NCBI GenBank assembly: GCA_013399305.1 | Contig: VXAI01000449.1 | Span: 147,802-211,801, forward strand | DNA from: Rostratula benghalensis | Lineage: Eukaryota; Chordata; Aves; Charadriiformes; Rostratulidae | Direction: 5' to 3' | Length of the DNA: 64,000 nt | Notes under the pieces: model-generated | Databases searched by the model: none | What the model was told of the DNA's origin: nothing | What the model saw: only the letters and a program-made list of their open reading frames with translations | In this document: positions 14,544-25,509 of the stretch, piece by piece | How the letters are laid out: every line of letters begins with the position of its first letter | Numbering within the stretch: the first letter of the stretch is position 1 | Program-made: the position numbers and the translations under genes

Positions 14544-14615
14544 GAAAAAAACAAACAACCTACTGAAACAATAAAAAACCCAATAAAAACAATAAAAAAC
14601 CCCAAACAAAACATC
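14544..14615 (+). repeat. A/C-rich low-complexity tract with imperfect tandem units
   Basis: Repeated ACAATAAAAAACCC-like units (near 14568 and 14588) sit in an A/C-only neighbourhood. It resembles a decayed A-rich tail but no element body can be assigned. Confidence 0.7.
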
Positions 14616-17600
14616 CAAGACTAAAAATCTACAGTACTAGACAAGATCCTACCTAACAATTTAGCAGCTGAGATGTACTGGATAAAGTTGAAATCCATAT
14701 CAATGTGATCCAGAATTTCAATGCCTCTGGCATATGGCATAGAACTGCTTAATTATCAAGGGACACTTTAGAGAGAGCCTTTGTAAACTGGAATAAATGC
14801 AAATAACACTTTGCATATAGAAAAAAATTATAAAGTTACATAACATTAGAATTGCCATTGACTGACAAATAGTGCCGATGTCACAGAGCACTGTTTTAAC
14901 ACAGGGATTTAAATGCTCCCATGTAAGGAGTTGATTAGCAGCAAATGAAAGGGGTATTAGATTGAAAAAATGTGGTGTACTAGCTAAATTTGTTTGTGTA
15001 ATTAAAATAGGTTCAGGAATATGAAGATAAAAATGGGAGTTATATTTTTTCAGCATCTCTTCTCTATTATGGTTTCAGTATTTGAATATTAATGTAATTT
15101 TGGACTTCAGTGTAATATTTTTTTAAAAACAGTCTGTAATGCTTTCTTCTTAAAACTTGATATAACAGTTACAAAATACTACCACAGTGTATTTACTCCT
15201 GCTCGAAGTCAAAAGATAAGTAGGTATCATGAAATAGTATTGTTTTTCCATTTGAAGTGGACAGCTAGGCTCTAGTGCATTCACTAATTTTCTGTGATCC
15301 TTTTTAAGTAAGAATAGCAGCCAAGTCCTGTAATAAACTGCAGGAATTCTGGCTCAGGTGAGACTGGGGTGAGCCTTGTGTATAAAAAACAGATTTAGAT
15401 TCTACTTTCACATCATACTCCATTAGGTAGTTAAATCTTTTATATTCTATCTGCTTTTAAGGGTATGATTTGACAGCTGCTAAATGAAGATAATAATGAA
15501 CAATGATAATATTTAAATTATGCTATTAATATTTAGTGTATTGGACAAAAAACCAGATCTATTTAAGTGCACAGATACTCCGATGAAAGAGAGCAATTCT
15601 CAGATCGTTTTTTCCCCTCCTACCCTCCATCCTGTCCATCTGGGCCATTTGCCTTACTAGTTACAGAAGTCAGCAGTACAGACATCAATGTGTTCTTTTG
15701 AAAGCTGGGAAAATGGCTTGGCAAGCTTAATGCTACCTTCTGTTAAACAATTTTATTTGTTCTTAATGTTTTACCATCTTAAAAGTGTGAGCGAGTACTG
15801 GATCTTATGAAAGGTCCTTTTGAGTTGGACTACTCTCTCTAATTTTCCATCCTTTTTTTTTCTTCTTTTGCCTCTATTCTGCAGTCATCAGTAAAGTCTT
15901 TTTCCACACACTTTGACTGCCTTTCTGCTCCGTTCCTTTCTTTTTTTCTCTTTGTATTTTTATCTTGTCTGTCTGTCTTAGTTAATCTCTAACTTTTTCT
16001 ACCATCTGTTACCATTCACATGCTCTCTTTTGACAGTTTCTTGTAATGTCCTGTTTTGTCTAATTCTGCCATTTCCATTTGCAGTTTATTTAATTTTTTC
16101 TTTTGCTTTCAGATTTGTGTTGATATTGCTGTTCCATTTAAGTATATCTATGTTAATGATATGTAGAAAAATGAGAGATGTTAAATATGATATCTCATTA
16201 GAAATAGTCTTATTTTGTATATATCTTTCAGGATGATGCTTTGTTGCTAGAAAGTACCTCATGCTCTTTTTCTTTGCATTGCTTGTTGCCATAGTATTCC
16301 TGCCGGTGCTATGGCACAAATGACAGACAATGTATAGCTGTGACTAGAGAAATAGGTTTCTGTAAGAACACTTTCCCCATGGCGTATATCTAAGGAGGAA
16401 GCTTGAATCGTGTTGGATTTATTTTTTTTTTCTCCTCAAAGGTGTATAGCTCTAGAACAGTTTTTAAAGGTTCAAAACTGTTCGTGGAATTGTTTAGAAA
16501 AACAGGCAAAGACCATATAAAAATAGTGTGTTAGAAGTCAAGAATTATAAGTCACTGTTGGTTGTTATTTCTGCTTTGAGACCAGTTAAAACTCATAACA
16601 CTTCTTGTTATGTGTCTTTACCCTTTAGTAGTCCAGGAAAATCTATGGCAGTACAAGGCATTACAAAAAGTCACGTTAACACTTATCTGACATGGTATAT
16701 AATAATGTTGTTCTATTATTTCCAAGTTTTAATGTATTTTTTTAATAAGTTCAAACTTTGTTTTGTTTAAAAAAGGTAAATAAAAATGTGTATAGTGATG
16801 TAATACTAAGAAATTCCACCCTGCAGTTTTCCTGTTGAACCTCGTTGAGTCCTACAGTTGTTAATTTATAATCCCTAGAAACTCCACTGCAGTTATAACT
16901 GGGGTTATAGGAATTTTTATTAGGATTTTTAAATGTAAGTTATCTACTGGTAATATAACAACTTTCGGAATTGATTTGGGAAAGCTTTACATAAACTCTT
17001 TAGGCAGCTCAATTTGTTTACTCATCCTCAAATTGCTTTGTAAAGCTTGATAATAAACCACAAACTTTTGTTTTGAGTGTGACTAAAATTCCTTATTTCT
17101 TCAAAACCAGAGAGAGGAGCAGTGTAGTGTTAATAACCTGGTTAATATTAATAATAGCATAATATTATTTGTAAGATATATGCATGCCTATAAAATATTT
17201 TCATGTTATAATAACATATAAGTAATCCTTACATCAATGTTGTCACAGAAGAATTTGGGATAGAGACTGGAATGGGAGTTATATTTATGGTTGGGTGGTT
17301 TTTTTATTTCCTCCTGTCAGAACTGGAACTGTAAGTTTTAAGGTATTATTCTGAGAACATCAGGAAGTTTTTTCCTGTTTTGTTATTTTTCAGTTTAATT
17401 TCTCTTAGTGAAGAAAAGGTGGCAGAATATTGTTGTCTGGTATGCATAGAAAACACAACCATTTTGAAATTTTGTTTTGAGGTGAACACTTACATATAAA
17501 CTCATACATTTTTATTGTGGTTTTTTTCTTGGTAACAATGTAAATATATTTATTTTACTAATAATGGATACAAAAATGTACTTTCCTGGAACAAGAGCTT

Positions 17601-19044
17601 TCTGAAGGTTGAATGTATGTGGGCAATTACTTCAGTGAAGTGACAGGTGCTGGAGATGTACTTACAGAAATAAGACAGTTGATAAATAAAATCATAATAG
17701 TCAAACTAATATATGTGTATAGTGTCACCACCATTCTTTCATGAAATTCATGTTGCTACCATAGTGTTACAATTAGTGGTAATCAGTATCTGCTGATGAC
17801 TTCCTTATTTATGTATTGAGTTTGATACTATAAAGAACTTTTAATGTAGTTGTTTATACTATACTGTTTCTTCACTCCTGAGTGTTGGTATGTATAATAC
17901 TGGTTTGTATTGTGCCTTATACTGAATTACTAGAGTATTTCAAATAAGTGAATTATGAAAATAATGTAGGTAATTCAGTAACTATGCCACATAAACTGCA
18001 TATCCAGTTCTCTCCCATGTCAGCAGTCTCATTCAGGTTAATTGAATTACTCCAGTGAGAAATGCCTTTTTTCATAAGTGAAGACTTGCAGGATTGAATT
18101 TTTATTTCATGTTGCTCCTTTTGTATAACCATAAAGCCAGAAAATGCTTTACAGTTAAATCATGCCGACGTAGAAAGATACATCTTGCAGATCTGGTTGG
18201 AATGTTGTCTGTTACTTACTCTCAATCAAAAGCAGGTTGCAGAGTTGAAATGGAATAGTAAGAATAAGTATTCCTAATCTGTTTCACTGCAAAGTCAAAT
18301 ATTTTAATTTAAATTGTTCTGCAAGTGGTACTTCTGAAAGGCTGTAACTAACGAGTGAAGACAATTACTGGCTTCAGTAATTTCTTCAACCACTGCAACC
18401 TGGTCTGCAGGAGTAAGTCAATCTGTGCTGTGACAGGAAGAATAGAATCAGAAAAAGCAGGAAAAAGCCTACATTTTTACCTGTACAATGAAAGAATGTA
18501 GGTAAGTAATACGGGTATATTTGAAACAGATCCTAAGTTGGTAGGAGCTAAAACTTAATTTAATTTTAAAAAATCATTTTAGATGGAGCTCTTTAACATC
18601 TACCTTACAGAATTGTTATCGTAGAGTCTGCCTTTCTAGAATTTAGGATAATTAGTAAAGTTTAGGCAAAGCAGCATATTCTATAGAAGGAATTCTACAG
18701 CTTGCTTTTTTCTCTAAAACTTCTCAGCTAAATACTGTAGGTATATAGATACTTGTACATACCTATAAGTCATCCCATTTCACTTCTGTCTTTCTTGAGG
18801 TTTTTAACAATCTTAAGAGGAGAATATATTGTTATTCAGAAACTAAGTTGAAAACGGCAAAACTTTTTTCTTCAGCCCAGAACAAATCTGTGTATCACTT
18901 TAAAGGTATTGGTATTGTAGAGTACTTAGCTCATACCTGAGCAGACATCACCAGATTTAAAATGACATGAAATCTCTTATGGTTCATTCTCCAGGAGATG
19001 TATTAAATGTTGTCACATACCAAATTATTGCTGCTCAGTCTATG

Positions 19045-19075
19045 TCTTTTTCTTTTTTCCCCCTTTTTTCCCCCT
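19045..19075 (+). repeat. 31-nt polypyrimidine tract
   Basis: An uninterrupted C/T run with alternating T and C blocks. Pyrimidine tracts of this kind can be splice-acceptor like or form triplex DNA, but no convincing exon follows. Listed as a low-complexity repeat. Confidence 0.75.
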
Positions 19076-19454
19076 AAAATCAAAGATACCGAAAGAAATA
19101 TCAGCTGTCTTAGAAACTAATGACAAGCATTCAAATGCACAGAGATTATCTGGCAATATGCTGGGCATTTGGGGAACTAAGAGTGTTACAAAGTTAACCT
19201 TTCTGACAGGAAAAATCTTTTTGCTTTAGTTCTACATCAAAACCTTCTGGTTTGCTGTTATTCTGTTTGGAATTTGTGCGCTCCTCTCAGACACATAACC
19301 CAAATTTCAGTGAATTGAACTAGTATTTATGTTCACTTCCAAAGATCAAATCAGATCTTGTAATCTTAAAGAAGGAACTGCTGTATTACTGTCCCTTTGT
19401 TAAACACCTTTCCACCCATTGTTGGCTGAAGTTCACCACATCCATGTAGATAAT

Positions 19455-20183
19455 AGACATCACACCTAGGGAGGAATAAACCCATACACCAGTACAGGTT
19501 AGGGGGTTGACCTGCTGGAAAGCTGCACTGCAGAGAAGGACCTGGGAATCCTGGAGGACAACTTGACTACGAGCTAACAATGTGCCCTTGTGGTCAAGAA
19601 GGCCACTGGTATCCTGGGGTTCATTAAAACGAACATGGCTAGCAGGTTGAGGGAAGTCATCTTCCTTCTCTGCTCTGCCCTAGTGAGGAGTACAATGTCC
19701 GGTTTTGGACTCCCTAGTTGAAGAAAGAAAAGAAACTACTGGAGAGATTCCAGCAGAGGGCTACAAAGGTGATCAAGGGAATGTAGCACCTCTCATGAGG
19801 AAAGGCTGAGAGACCTGGATCTGTTTACTCTGGTATAGACTGGGAGGGGATCTATCAATGCTTATAAATATCTAAAGGGCAGGTGTCAAGAAAATGGGGC
19901 CAGACTGGTTTTAGTGGAGCCTGGTGATAGGACAAGGGGTAACGGACACTGACTGGAACACAAGAAATGCCATTTGAACATGAAGAAAAACTTCTTTTCT
20001 TTGAGAGTGAGAGAGCACTGGAACAGGCTTCCTAGAGAGGTTGTGGAGATATCTTCTCTGGAGATATTCAAAACCTGCTGGGGCACAATCCTGTTCAATC
20101 TGCTGTAGGTGAACCTGCTTTGACAGGGAGGTTGGATTAGATGGTCTCCAGAGGCCATTCCAACCCCTACCATTCTGTGATTT
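19455..20183 (+). mobile_element. CR1 LINE, 5'-truncated copy (longest in the window)
   Basis: Plus-strand CR1 covering the end of ORF2 and the 3' UTR. Recognisable blocks in order are the CTGGAAAGCTGCACTGCAGA region, GTGCCCTTGTGGTCAAGAAG, the GATAGGACAAGGGGTAA region (DRTRGN in ORF2), AGAGAGGTTGTGGAGA, and a GGTTGGATTAGATGGTCTCC end with a single ATTCTGTGA octamer. Frameshifts and stops break ORF2, so it is a dead fossil. It lies about 590 bp upstream of the protocadherin coding exon in the preceding intron. The 5' edge is approximate. Confidence 0.92.
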
Positions 20184-20735
20184 GGTGGTAATGCTTTCTT
20201 GGCAGTTCAAGTTCCAGTATCAAAGATAGCCAGGTGTCTTTACCATTAACAAATATTATATAATCTTGTCAGTGCAAAACTTAGGGGGAAGTTAAGACTA
20301 AGTGTTGTTGGTTTCCCATCTCCAAGCAAGAGGTATAAAAAGATCTGGCTCTCAGCAGATGGTTGCTTGCAAACTTCTTACCTACTTTTGTCTTTGGAAA
20401 CAAACAAACAATCAAAAAAAAAACCAGGGACAATGTGGCAGAGGGTTCAAAGGAAGAGATTTTCTTAAGGAGCAAAGGAGACTTGTGTTGGAAATAGGGA
20501 TATTTGTATTTATTTGTGGATTCACTCTGATCCAGTTAATAGATTCTTACCTCAGTGTTTAGTAGACACTTTAAAGTAAAAAATTATGTAAGAAATTTTA
20601 CACATTTTATGAAGGATTGTTAAGTCAAATACTACTTTACTAATCAGGTTTTCAAACAGTTGAGGTTATTTGCTATAGGAAAGGCATTCTTTTCATGTCT
20701 CCATTGCTTTAAGAACACAAAATTCTGTAAATTTT

Positions 20736-20769
20736 AAAGAATTTTTCTTTCTCTCTTTTCCTTTTCCAG
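20736..20769 (+). promoter_or_regulatory. PCDH11X: Splice acceptor of the first coding exon
   Basis: A long pyrimidine-rich tract (TTTTCTTTCTCTCTTTTCC) ends in CAG at 20767-20769, 44 nt before the start codon. It shows that the start-codon exon is internal and that the gene has an untranslated exon further upstream. Confidence 0.88.
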
Positions 20770-21353
20770 CTACTCTTGGTGTTCTACACGAATACTCATA
20801 AGTCATTCTGGAGATGGACTTGCTGTCTGGAACCTACCTCTTGGCAGTCTTATTAGCCTGTATTGTATTTCAATCTGGCGCACAAGAGAAGAATTACACT
20901 GTGCGGGAAGAACTGCCTGAAAATGTCCTCATTGGCAATTTGCTCAAGGATCTTAACCTAACGCTCCACCCAGATGTGCCCCTTTCTTCACCACTACAGT
21001 TCAAGCTTGTGTATAAGACTGGTGATGTACCATTAGTACGAGTGGAGGAGAACACTGGTGAGATATTCACAACTGCAAACCGCATAGACCGAGAGAAGCT
21101 GTGCTCTGGCATCTTTAGTGAGAATCGCTGCTTTTATGAGGTGGAGGTTGCTGTTCTGCCTGATGAGGTTTTCAGACTGGTCAAGATCAGATTCCTAATA
21201 GAGGATATTAATGACAATGCCCCCCTCTTCCCCTCAACAGTTATTAACATCTCTATCCCTGAAAACACGGCAATTAATTCTCGTTATTCTGTTCCATCTG
21301 CCATCGATCCAGATATTGGTGTGAATGGTATTCAACATTATGAACTCCTTAAG
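20770..21353 (+). CDS. PCDH11X: Protocadherin-11 X-linked-like, first coding exon (signal peptide, EC1, start of EC2)
   Basis: Coding begins at ATG 20814 (purine at -3, G at +4; in-frame TAA at 20799-20801), after 44 nt of 5' UTR, and gives residues 1-180. Residues 1 to about 23 form a hydrophobic signal peptide ending near SGA/QE. EC1 follows and carries the Ca2+-binding signatures of classical cadherin repeats: PEN (35-37), IDRE (91-94) and DINDN (131-135). EC2 opens with PEN (149-151) and DPD (165-167) and is cut by the intron after K180. The N-terminal start MDLLSGTY and the [13 protein letters not shown] block match PCDH11X rather than PCDH9. The family are homophilic, calcium-dependent adhesion receptors, chiefly neural. 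The exon ends in phase 0 at AAG|GTGGGT and joins 46548 without altering the conserved [12 protein letters not shown] junction. Assignment to the family is firm; the choice of PCDH11X over a paralogue rests on remembered sequences. Confidence 0.93.
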
Positions 21354-21359
21354 GTGGGT
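21351..21359 (+). promoter_or_regulatory. PCDH11X: Splice donor inside EC2 (AAG|GTGGGT)
   Basis: GT at 21354-21355 immediately after codon 180. The +3 to +6 bases GGGT are weaker than the RAGT consensus, so partial read-through is conceivable. The cut falls exactly where the protein alignment leaves the gene. Confidence 0.88.
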
Positions 21360-21440
21360 TTTGTCCATTCTGCTGTTATTGTCTGTGTTACTGTCTTCGC
21401 ACAAATGTTGCCAGTCCTCGTCAACCCATTAGAAATATGA
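21354..21440 (+). other. Potential read-through extension: hydrophobic 28-residue tail
   Basis: If the donor at 21354 is not used, the frame continues for 28 codons and stops at TGA 21438-21440, giving a 208-residue product with EC1 and part of EC2. The tail is strongly hydrophobic in its centre ([16 protein letters not shown]). It is not part of the conserved protocadherin. Whether this isoform exists cannot be told from sequence. Confidence 0.3.
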
Positions 21441-21455
21441 AGCTGCATGCTGCAG

Positions 21456-21479
21456 TACTGGTACACTACAGTACCAGTA
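21456..21479. repeat. 8-bp inverted repeat just past the intronic stop codon
   Basis: TACTGGTA (21456-21463), an 8-nt loop, then TACCAGTA (21472-21479). The arms are perfectly complementary. It lies about 100 nt inside the intron, near the weak donor, and could affect folding of the pre-mRNA, but this is speculative. Confidence 0.6.
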
Positions 21480-22054
21480 ACTCTGGAAATGTTAACCTGC
21501 TCCTGTGAGTGTATTCTAGTGCTTCATATCTTCACTTTGTGGAAAGCTGTCTGTGTATGTCTGTCTATGTAATAGTATGACGAAGCATGCATTTTTTTGT
21601 GAACACTCCATCAGCACTTAAGACTGTTTGTATACTTTTGCTAAAGTCTTCTTGGACCATCAAAGTTGTGTTCTTAGTGCCGTCAACATGACAGTGCCAA
21701 ATGCAACAATATTTTGCATTGGGTTTCTGTCTCCTGCTTGCTTGACTGCTAGATTTGAGCAGTAGAACTTAGCCTAGAAGCTTATGTGATGTAATGCTCA
21801 TCTCTATACTGATGAGCTATTACAGCATGAAAAAGAGTTCATTTGTCAAAGCAGCTTTGTAATCTTTGGGTGGGCATAATATCTGGGCAGGAGAAAGTCC
21901 AAGATATGCGTGAATACAAGTGCCAGGGGCCTTGCAAGGGCAGAGATTTCATATTCTCATATCTTTTGCCCTTTCCAGCAAATGACAGGAGAACTGCAAT
22001 TGGGGAGCAAACGAATTATATGTAAATGTGTGGTATGTAAGAGCGTGATTGCTA

Positions 22055-22060
22055 AATAAA
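22055..22060 (+). terminator. Candidate intronic polyadenylation signal AATAAA
   Basis: A canonical AATAAA hexamer about 615 nt after the read-through stop at 21440, followed by a G/T-bearing stretch (GTAGGGTGG, 22084-22092). It could end a short transcript of exon A. AATAAA is common in AT-rich DNA, so the call is weak. Confidence 0.25.
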
Positions 22061-22087
22061 GGATTGCTTTCATTTACTTAAGTAGGG

Positions 22088-22795
22088 TGGCATGGTTTCA
22101 GCCAAAATTACCAAAACCAGACTGACAGATGGCCCTTCCTGCCTCCAAAAAGAAAGGAGAGGAAAAGGATAAGATTTAGAATGAGGAGTTTAGAATGAAC
22201 TAAACTACTTTAATGAAGTATTAACGCTAAAGTTAAAAAAAAAAAAAAACATCAACAAAGAAGGCAAGAAAATAATGAAATAGATACAATATAAGCAAAA
22301 CCATATCAACCTCCCAGAATGATGACTACATCACCAGCAGGCATCAGGAAAAATCCCACAGTGGAGTCAGTGATCGACAGGAGCTGGATTCCAGATCTGG
22401 AGTCAGAAATGCTCAGATAGGGATCAAAGGCAGACAAACAGACAGGGTCCTCCTCAGATATTGGCCATCGAAGAAAGAAAGTTGACCCTTTGATTCCTCA
22501 GGTTTTATACTGAGCATGATGTGGATGGGATGGAATATCCCAGTTGGTCAGTTTTGGCTCACCTGTCCTGTCCACTCCTCTCTGCAGCTGTGACCCCTCT
22601 GCACTTTTCTGCTTCCAACCCTCCCATGGGGCAAATAATGAAATTACCTGACCTTGGTTGTTACAGCAATAAGTATAAGCAAGGGACTCTCTGCATATCA
22701 TTCTTTGGTAGCATCAGGTCTTATCAATGTGAGAGTGACAGTTTTCTGAACAATACACTGTTGATTTCAGAGTTTAGTTAGTTAGAAGAGACCCA
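22088..22795 (+). mobile_element. Probable degenerate solo LTR of an avian endogenous retrovirus
   Basis: The block is less AT-rich than its surroundings. It contains a GGGATGGAATATCCCAGTTG motif followed by GTCAGTTTTGGCTCACCTGT and CTCTGCAGCTGTGACCCCT, an arrangement I recognise from avian ERV LTRs. A motif-poor A-rich part (A15 at 22235-22249) lies in the 5' half, and an AGAAGAGACCCAGCTAA-like end is near 22785. No gag, pol or env coding sequence was found beside it, which suggests a solo LTR. The boundaries and target-site duplication were not established. It could also be another repeat family sharing this segment. Confidence 0.5.
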
Positions 22796-24157
22796 GCTAA
22801 AAAGTAAAATTGCAAAACAGGAAATTGGTTCGTCTTACCTCAAACCAGGACAGTAGAGAGTTTAGAGCCAGAAAGAAACTTACCCCCAAAGTGTTGTGTT
22901 TTTATATGGGAAACCAAAAATATCTTCACTTCCGTTGATTTGGAATAGGAGCTATGGGGTACTTTGCTCAGCAACAAATCCGACACCCTTGTTACTGACA
23001 AGAACAGCATAGACTATATAGGCCAGACTTGATTGACTTGATAGCTAATACTCACTGATAGCAGTGCTTACTAGCAATTTAACAAAAATAAAGCACTGCT
23101 ATGTTTTTGCCTCTTAAAATTGCTTACAACCTGAAGTAGTTGTGGCAGTGTGGGTACTAATTAAGGACAAAGACATAAAATTGTCTTTCAGAAAACACTT
23201 CTGGTTACTAAAAAAAAGCCTAAAAAAAGCCCGAACAAACAACGCACAGGTCTCTCCATAGCCTAGGAATTAAAACTTTTCAAGAACTTATTACAAAGTT
23301 TGAGGTCTTTGTAGTAAGCTTTTTAAAACTTTTAAATTATGTTCTACTGAGAGCAGACAGATCTGCATGCATAATTGTGGGGGTTTTTTTAGATAACTAA
23401 GTAGAAACTTCTAGTAGGATACAATCTTTTATTTGGCATTTTAAGTGAGAATTGGGGGAATGAATAACAGTATATTAAATAGGCATGACGGGGAAAAAAA
23501 TATCCAGGGCTACAGAAAAAAGGTGGCAAAGGAGAATAGAGCAATGTTGAAATGTTAGTTAATATAACTGAGATAAATGTGCGGTTATTCTCAAAAAAAG
23601 GACAAAAATAGAAAATGGCGAAATCAGGAGTCCCTGGGATTGAGTGAACAACAGTTCAGATCACCACAATAGCAGTTTTGTTTTGTGAGTTTATTTTTGG
23701 ACTGTGTGTTCAAAACCAGAATGTAACAGATCAGCAGAATGATTGCATACTTGTATCACACAAGTGGGAGCTCATCTAAAATGCAAGCTACAGCTCTGTA
23801 CCAAAAGTAGTACAGAGAGTAAGGCCTTGTCTAAAGATCTAATGTGAGATGACATGATCTGCCACAAAGCAAGGTTTCACTAAACGATGTGCAAATTAGT
23901 TAAAAAAATAGGTAATAAAAAAATAGGTATTTGAAGTAGAGGGGAAAAAAAACCCCAAAACCAGTTTACATATTTATTCAAGTGTTTCTGAATACCTGCT
24001 TTTGCCACACAAAGGACAGAAAGGTGATGCAAACGAACGCACGCTGCTGTGTACTGAAAGTTCTGAATTCTTGTGGTGTACATGCTGCAACCAAAATAAC
24101 TGGTAAAATCACAGCATTATAGACAGGTCTCCTGAATGAATTAAATGTGGGGTTTTT

Positions 24158-24184
24158 TTGCATGCCTGTTGCTCAGGCATGCAA
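24158..24184. repeat. 11-bp perfect inverted repeat (hairpin) with two GCATG motifs
   Basis: TTGCATGCCTG (24158-24168), a 5-nt loop TTGCT, then CAGGCATGCAA (24174-24184), an exact reverse complement. Each arm holds GCATG, the core bound by RBFOX splicing factors in RNA. It is intronic and far from the known exons. Confidence 0.75.
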
Positions 24185-25487
24185 TAGAAATAGTTTTTGA
24201 GTTATGGAGCTACTGCCTTTAAATAAGCCAGCAATTTCTCATACCTTGGAAAGTATCTGTAAAACCAAGATGCAGTTTATGACAGTCAGACACTGCTTGC
24301 AATAGTAATGTTCAGATGTTATTCTATTGGTAGTTTTTACAATGTTAATATCAAAAGTGATTGCGTAAGAAGGAGGAAAAAGTAGCAGAAATGAAGGATT
24401 CTGGTGAGCAGGCAGGGAATGTAGCATATGCAAAGATCCATCTGTCACTGGGGAAGAATAGGGAGATGAAAAAGGAAAGGAAGAGTGGTGGTGCCTGAGG
24501 TTTCTTTTCTGGGTAACACTGAAATACTAGGAGAGAGGGTAACAGGCACACAAGGATGATGTTGCTTGCCTTTTCTCCCAAAATGCTCATCTCGTGTGTT
24601 ATCCTATGCTGGGTTTTGAGGCATGCTTTGCAGATACTGTCTTCTGGCTTCTGATCAGTGTTGACCTTTTCTTTCCTTTTATAACCAGCATACAGAAAAG
24701 TATTGAAACAGCAGCACATGGAACCGTCTTGCCTTCTGAGCAGGATGAGTCTAGCAGGGGTGAAATGGCAGTGTTGTGAGGAATCTTGGGAAGCACCAGA
24801 AATGATGATGATGGGCAGGGCAGTATATTCAGAGGATGGCAAAGGAGTGGGAGATAAGTTCTGCAAGTCATTTTGCAGAAGCACAAAGGCTGATGCCTTT
24901 GTATGCGTGCAGCAACAGTGAAATATGTTGCTCTATACTTTGGAGAAAGTAATAGCAAATTGCAAGCCGTGCAGTGATGAGAAAGTTCTTCAGTTACATT
25001 TCACTTTTTCAAAAAGTTTAGCTAAAATGTGGTTGTTGTCTTTGTGAAGCCAGACTTATTTTGCCAGGAGATTGATTAGATTGATTAGATTTTTATTCTG
25101 AAAAAGAATCAACTTCTCACTACAAACTCAACTGAATAGCTTATAGGTTTATAATGCATTTTCAGCAACTCTGTACCTTGTAACATTCATGTGTTAAACT
25201 ATTTCCTCACTTTGTTACACTTGGCTTATTGCCGCTCTCAAAGCATGGGAAAAAATTTCCATGTAATTGTTCTATTCAGTTTCTTTTGCAAAGGAGATAA
25301 TTAATGATAGTCTTTTAATTCTATGGCAGACTTTCATGTTACTTTAATCTCCTGCCTTTTTCTAAAAGTCCTTTTAAAATAGAAGACAACAAAATATCAT
25401 AAAAAAGGTATTCTTGCATTTTGGCTTCAGCATTTCTTGGAAATTTCATAGCATGGGATTTGATTTCTTTAATAGAAGACAGTGCTT

Positions 25488-25509
25488 TAATTAGCATGCA
25501 AATTAGCAT
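25488..25509. promoter_or_regulatory. POU octamer and homeodomain core cluster
   Basis: TAATTA (25488-25493) and the exact octamer ATGCAAAT (25496-25503) overlap a TTAGCAT direct repeat (25491-25497 and 25503-25509). POU factors bind ATGCAAAT and homeodomains bind TAATTA. The regulatory role is inferred; conservation would be needed to support it. Confidence 0.35.

Larger units (their letters stand above)
1..20769 (+). other. Non-coding DNA upstream of the first coding exon (5' intron or upstream flank)
   Basis: No coding exon is recognisable here. Open frames are short and lack family signatures, apart from those inside CR1 copies. The first coding exon of the protocadherin begins with a clear splice acceptor at 20768-20769, so at least one untranslated 5' exon must lie upstream, either here or before the window. 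I could not identify it. There is no CpG-rich promoter-like stretch. Recognised contents are two CR1 fragments (10878-11157 and 19455-20183), several homopolymer or simple-repeat tracts and a few palindromes listed separately. The rest is unremarkable AT-rich sequence. Confidence 0.75.

Noticed and set aside
15842..15990. Pyrimidine-rich stretch with CAG ends as a possible 5' UTR exon acceptor
   Set aside because: No matching donor or conserved exon could be identified; pyrimidine runs are common here.
20894..21112. Antisense frame opposite exon A
   Set aside because: Shadow of the constrained coding strand with no independent signature; likewise the antisense frames opposite exon B.
24351..24884. 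177-codon open frame on the minus strand, the longest outside the protocadherin
   Set aside because: No recognisable domain, a low-complexity Leu/Ser/Phe-rich composition and overlapping open frames in other frames. A frame of this length is within chance expectation over 64 kb in six frames.
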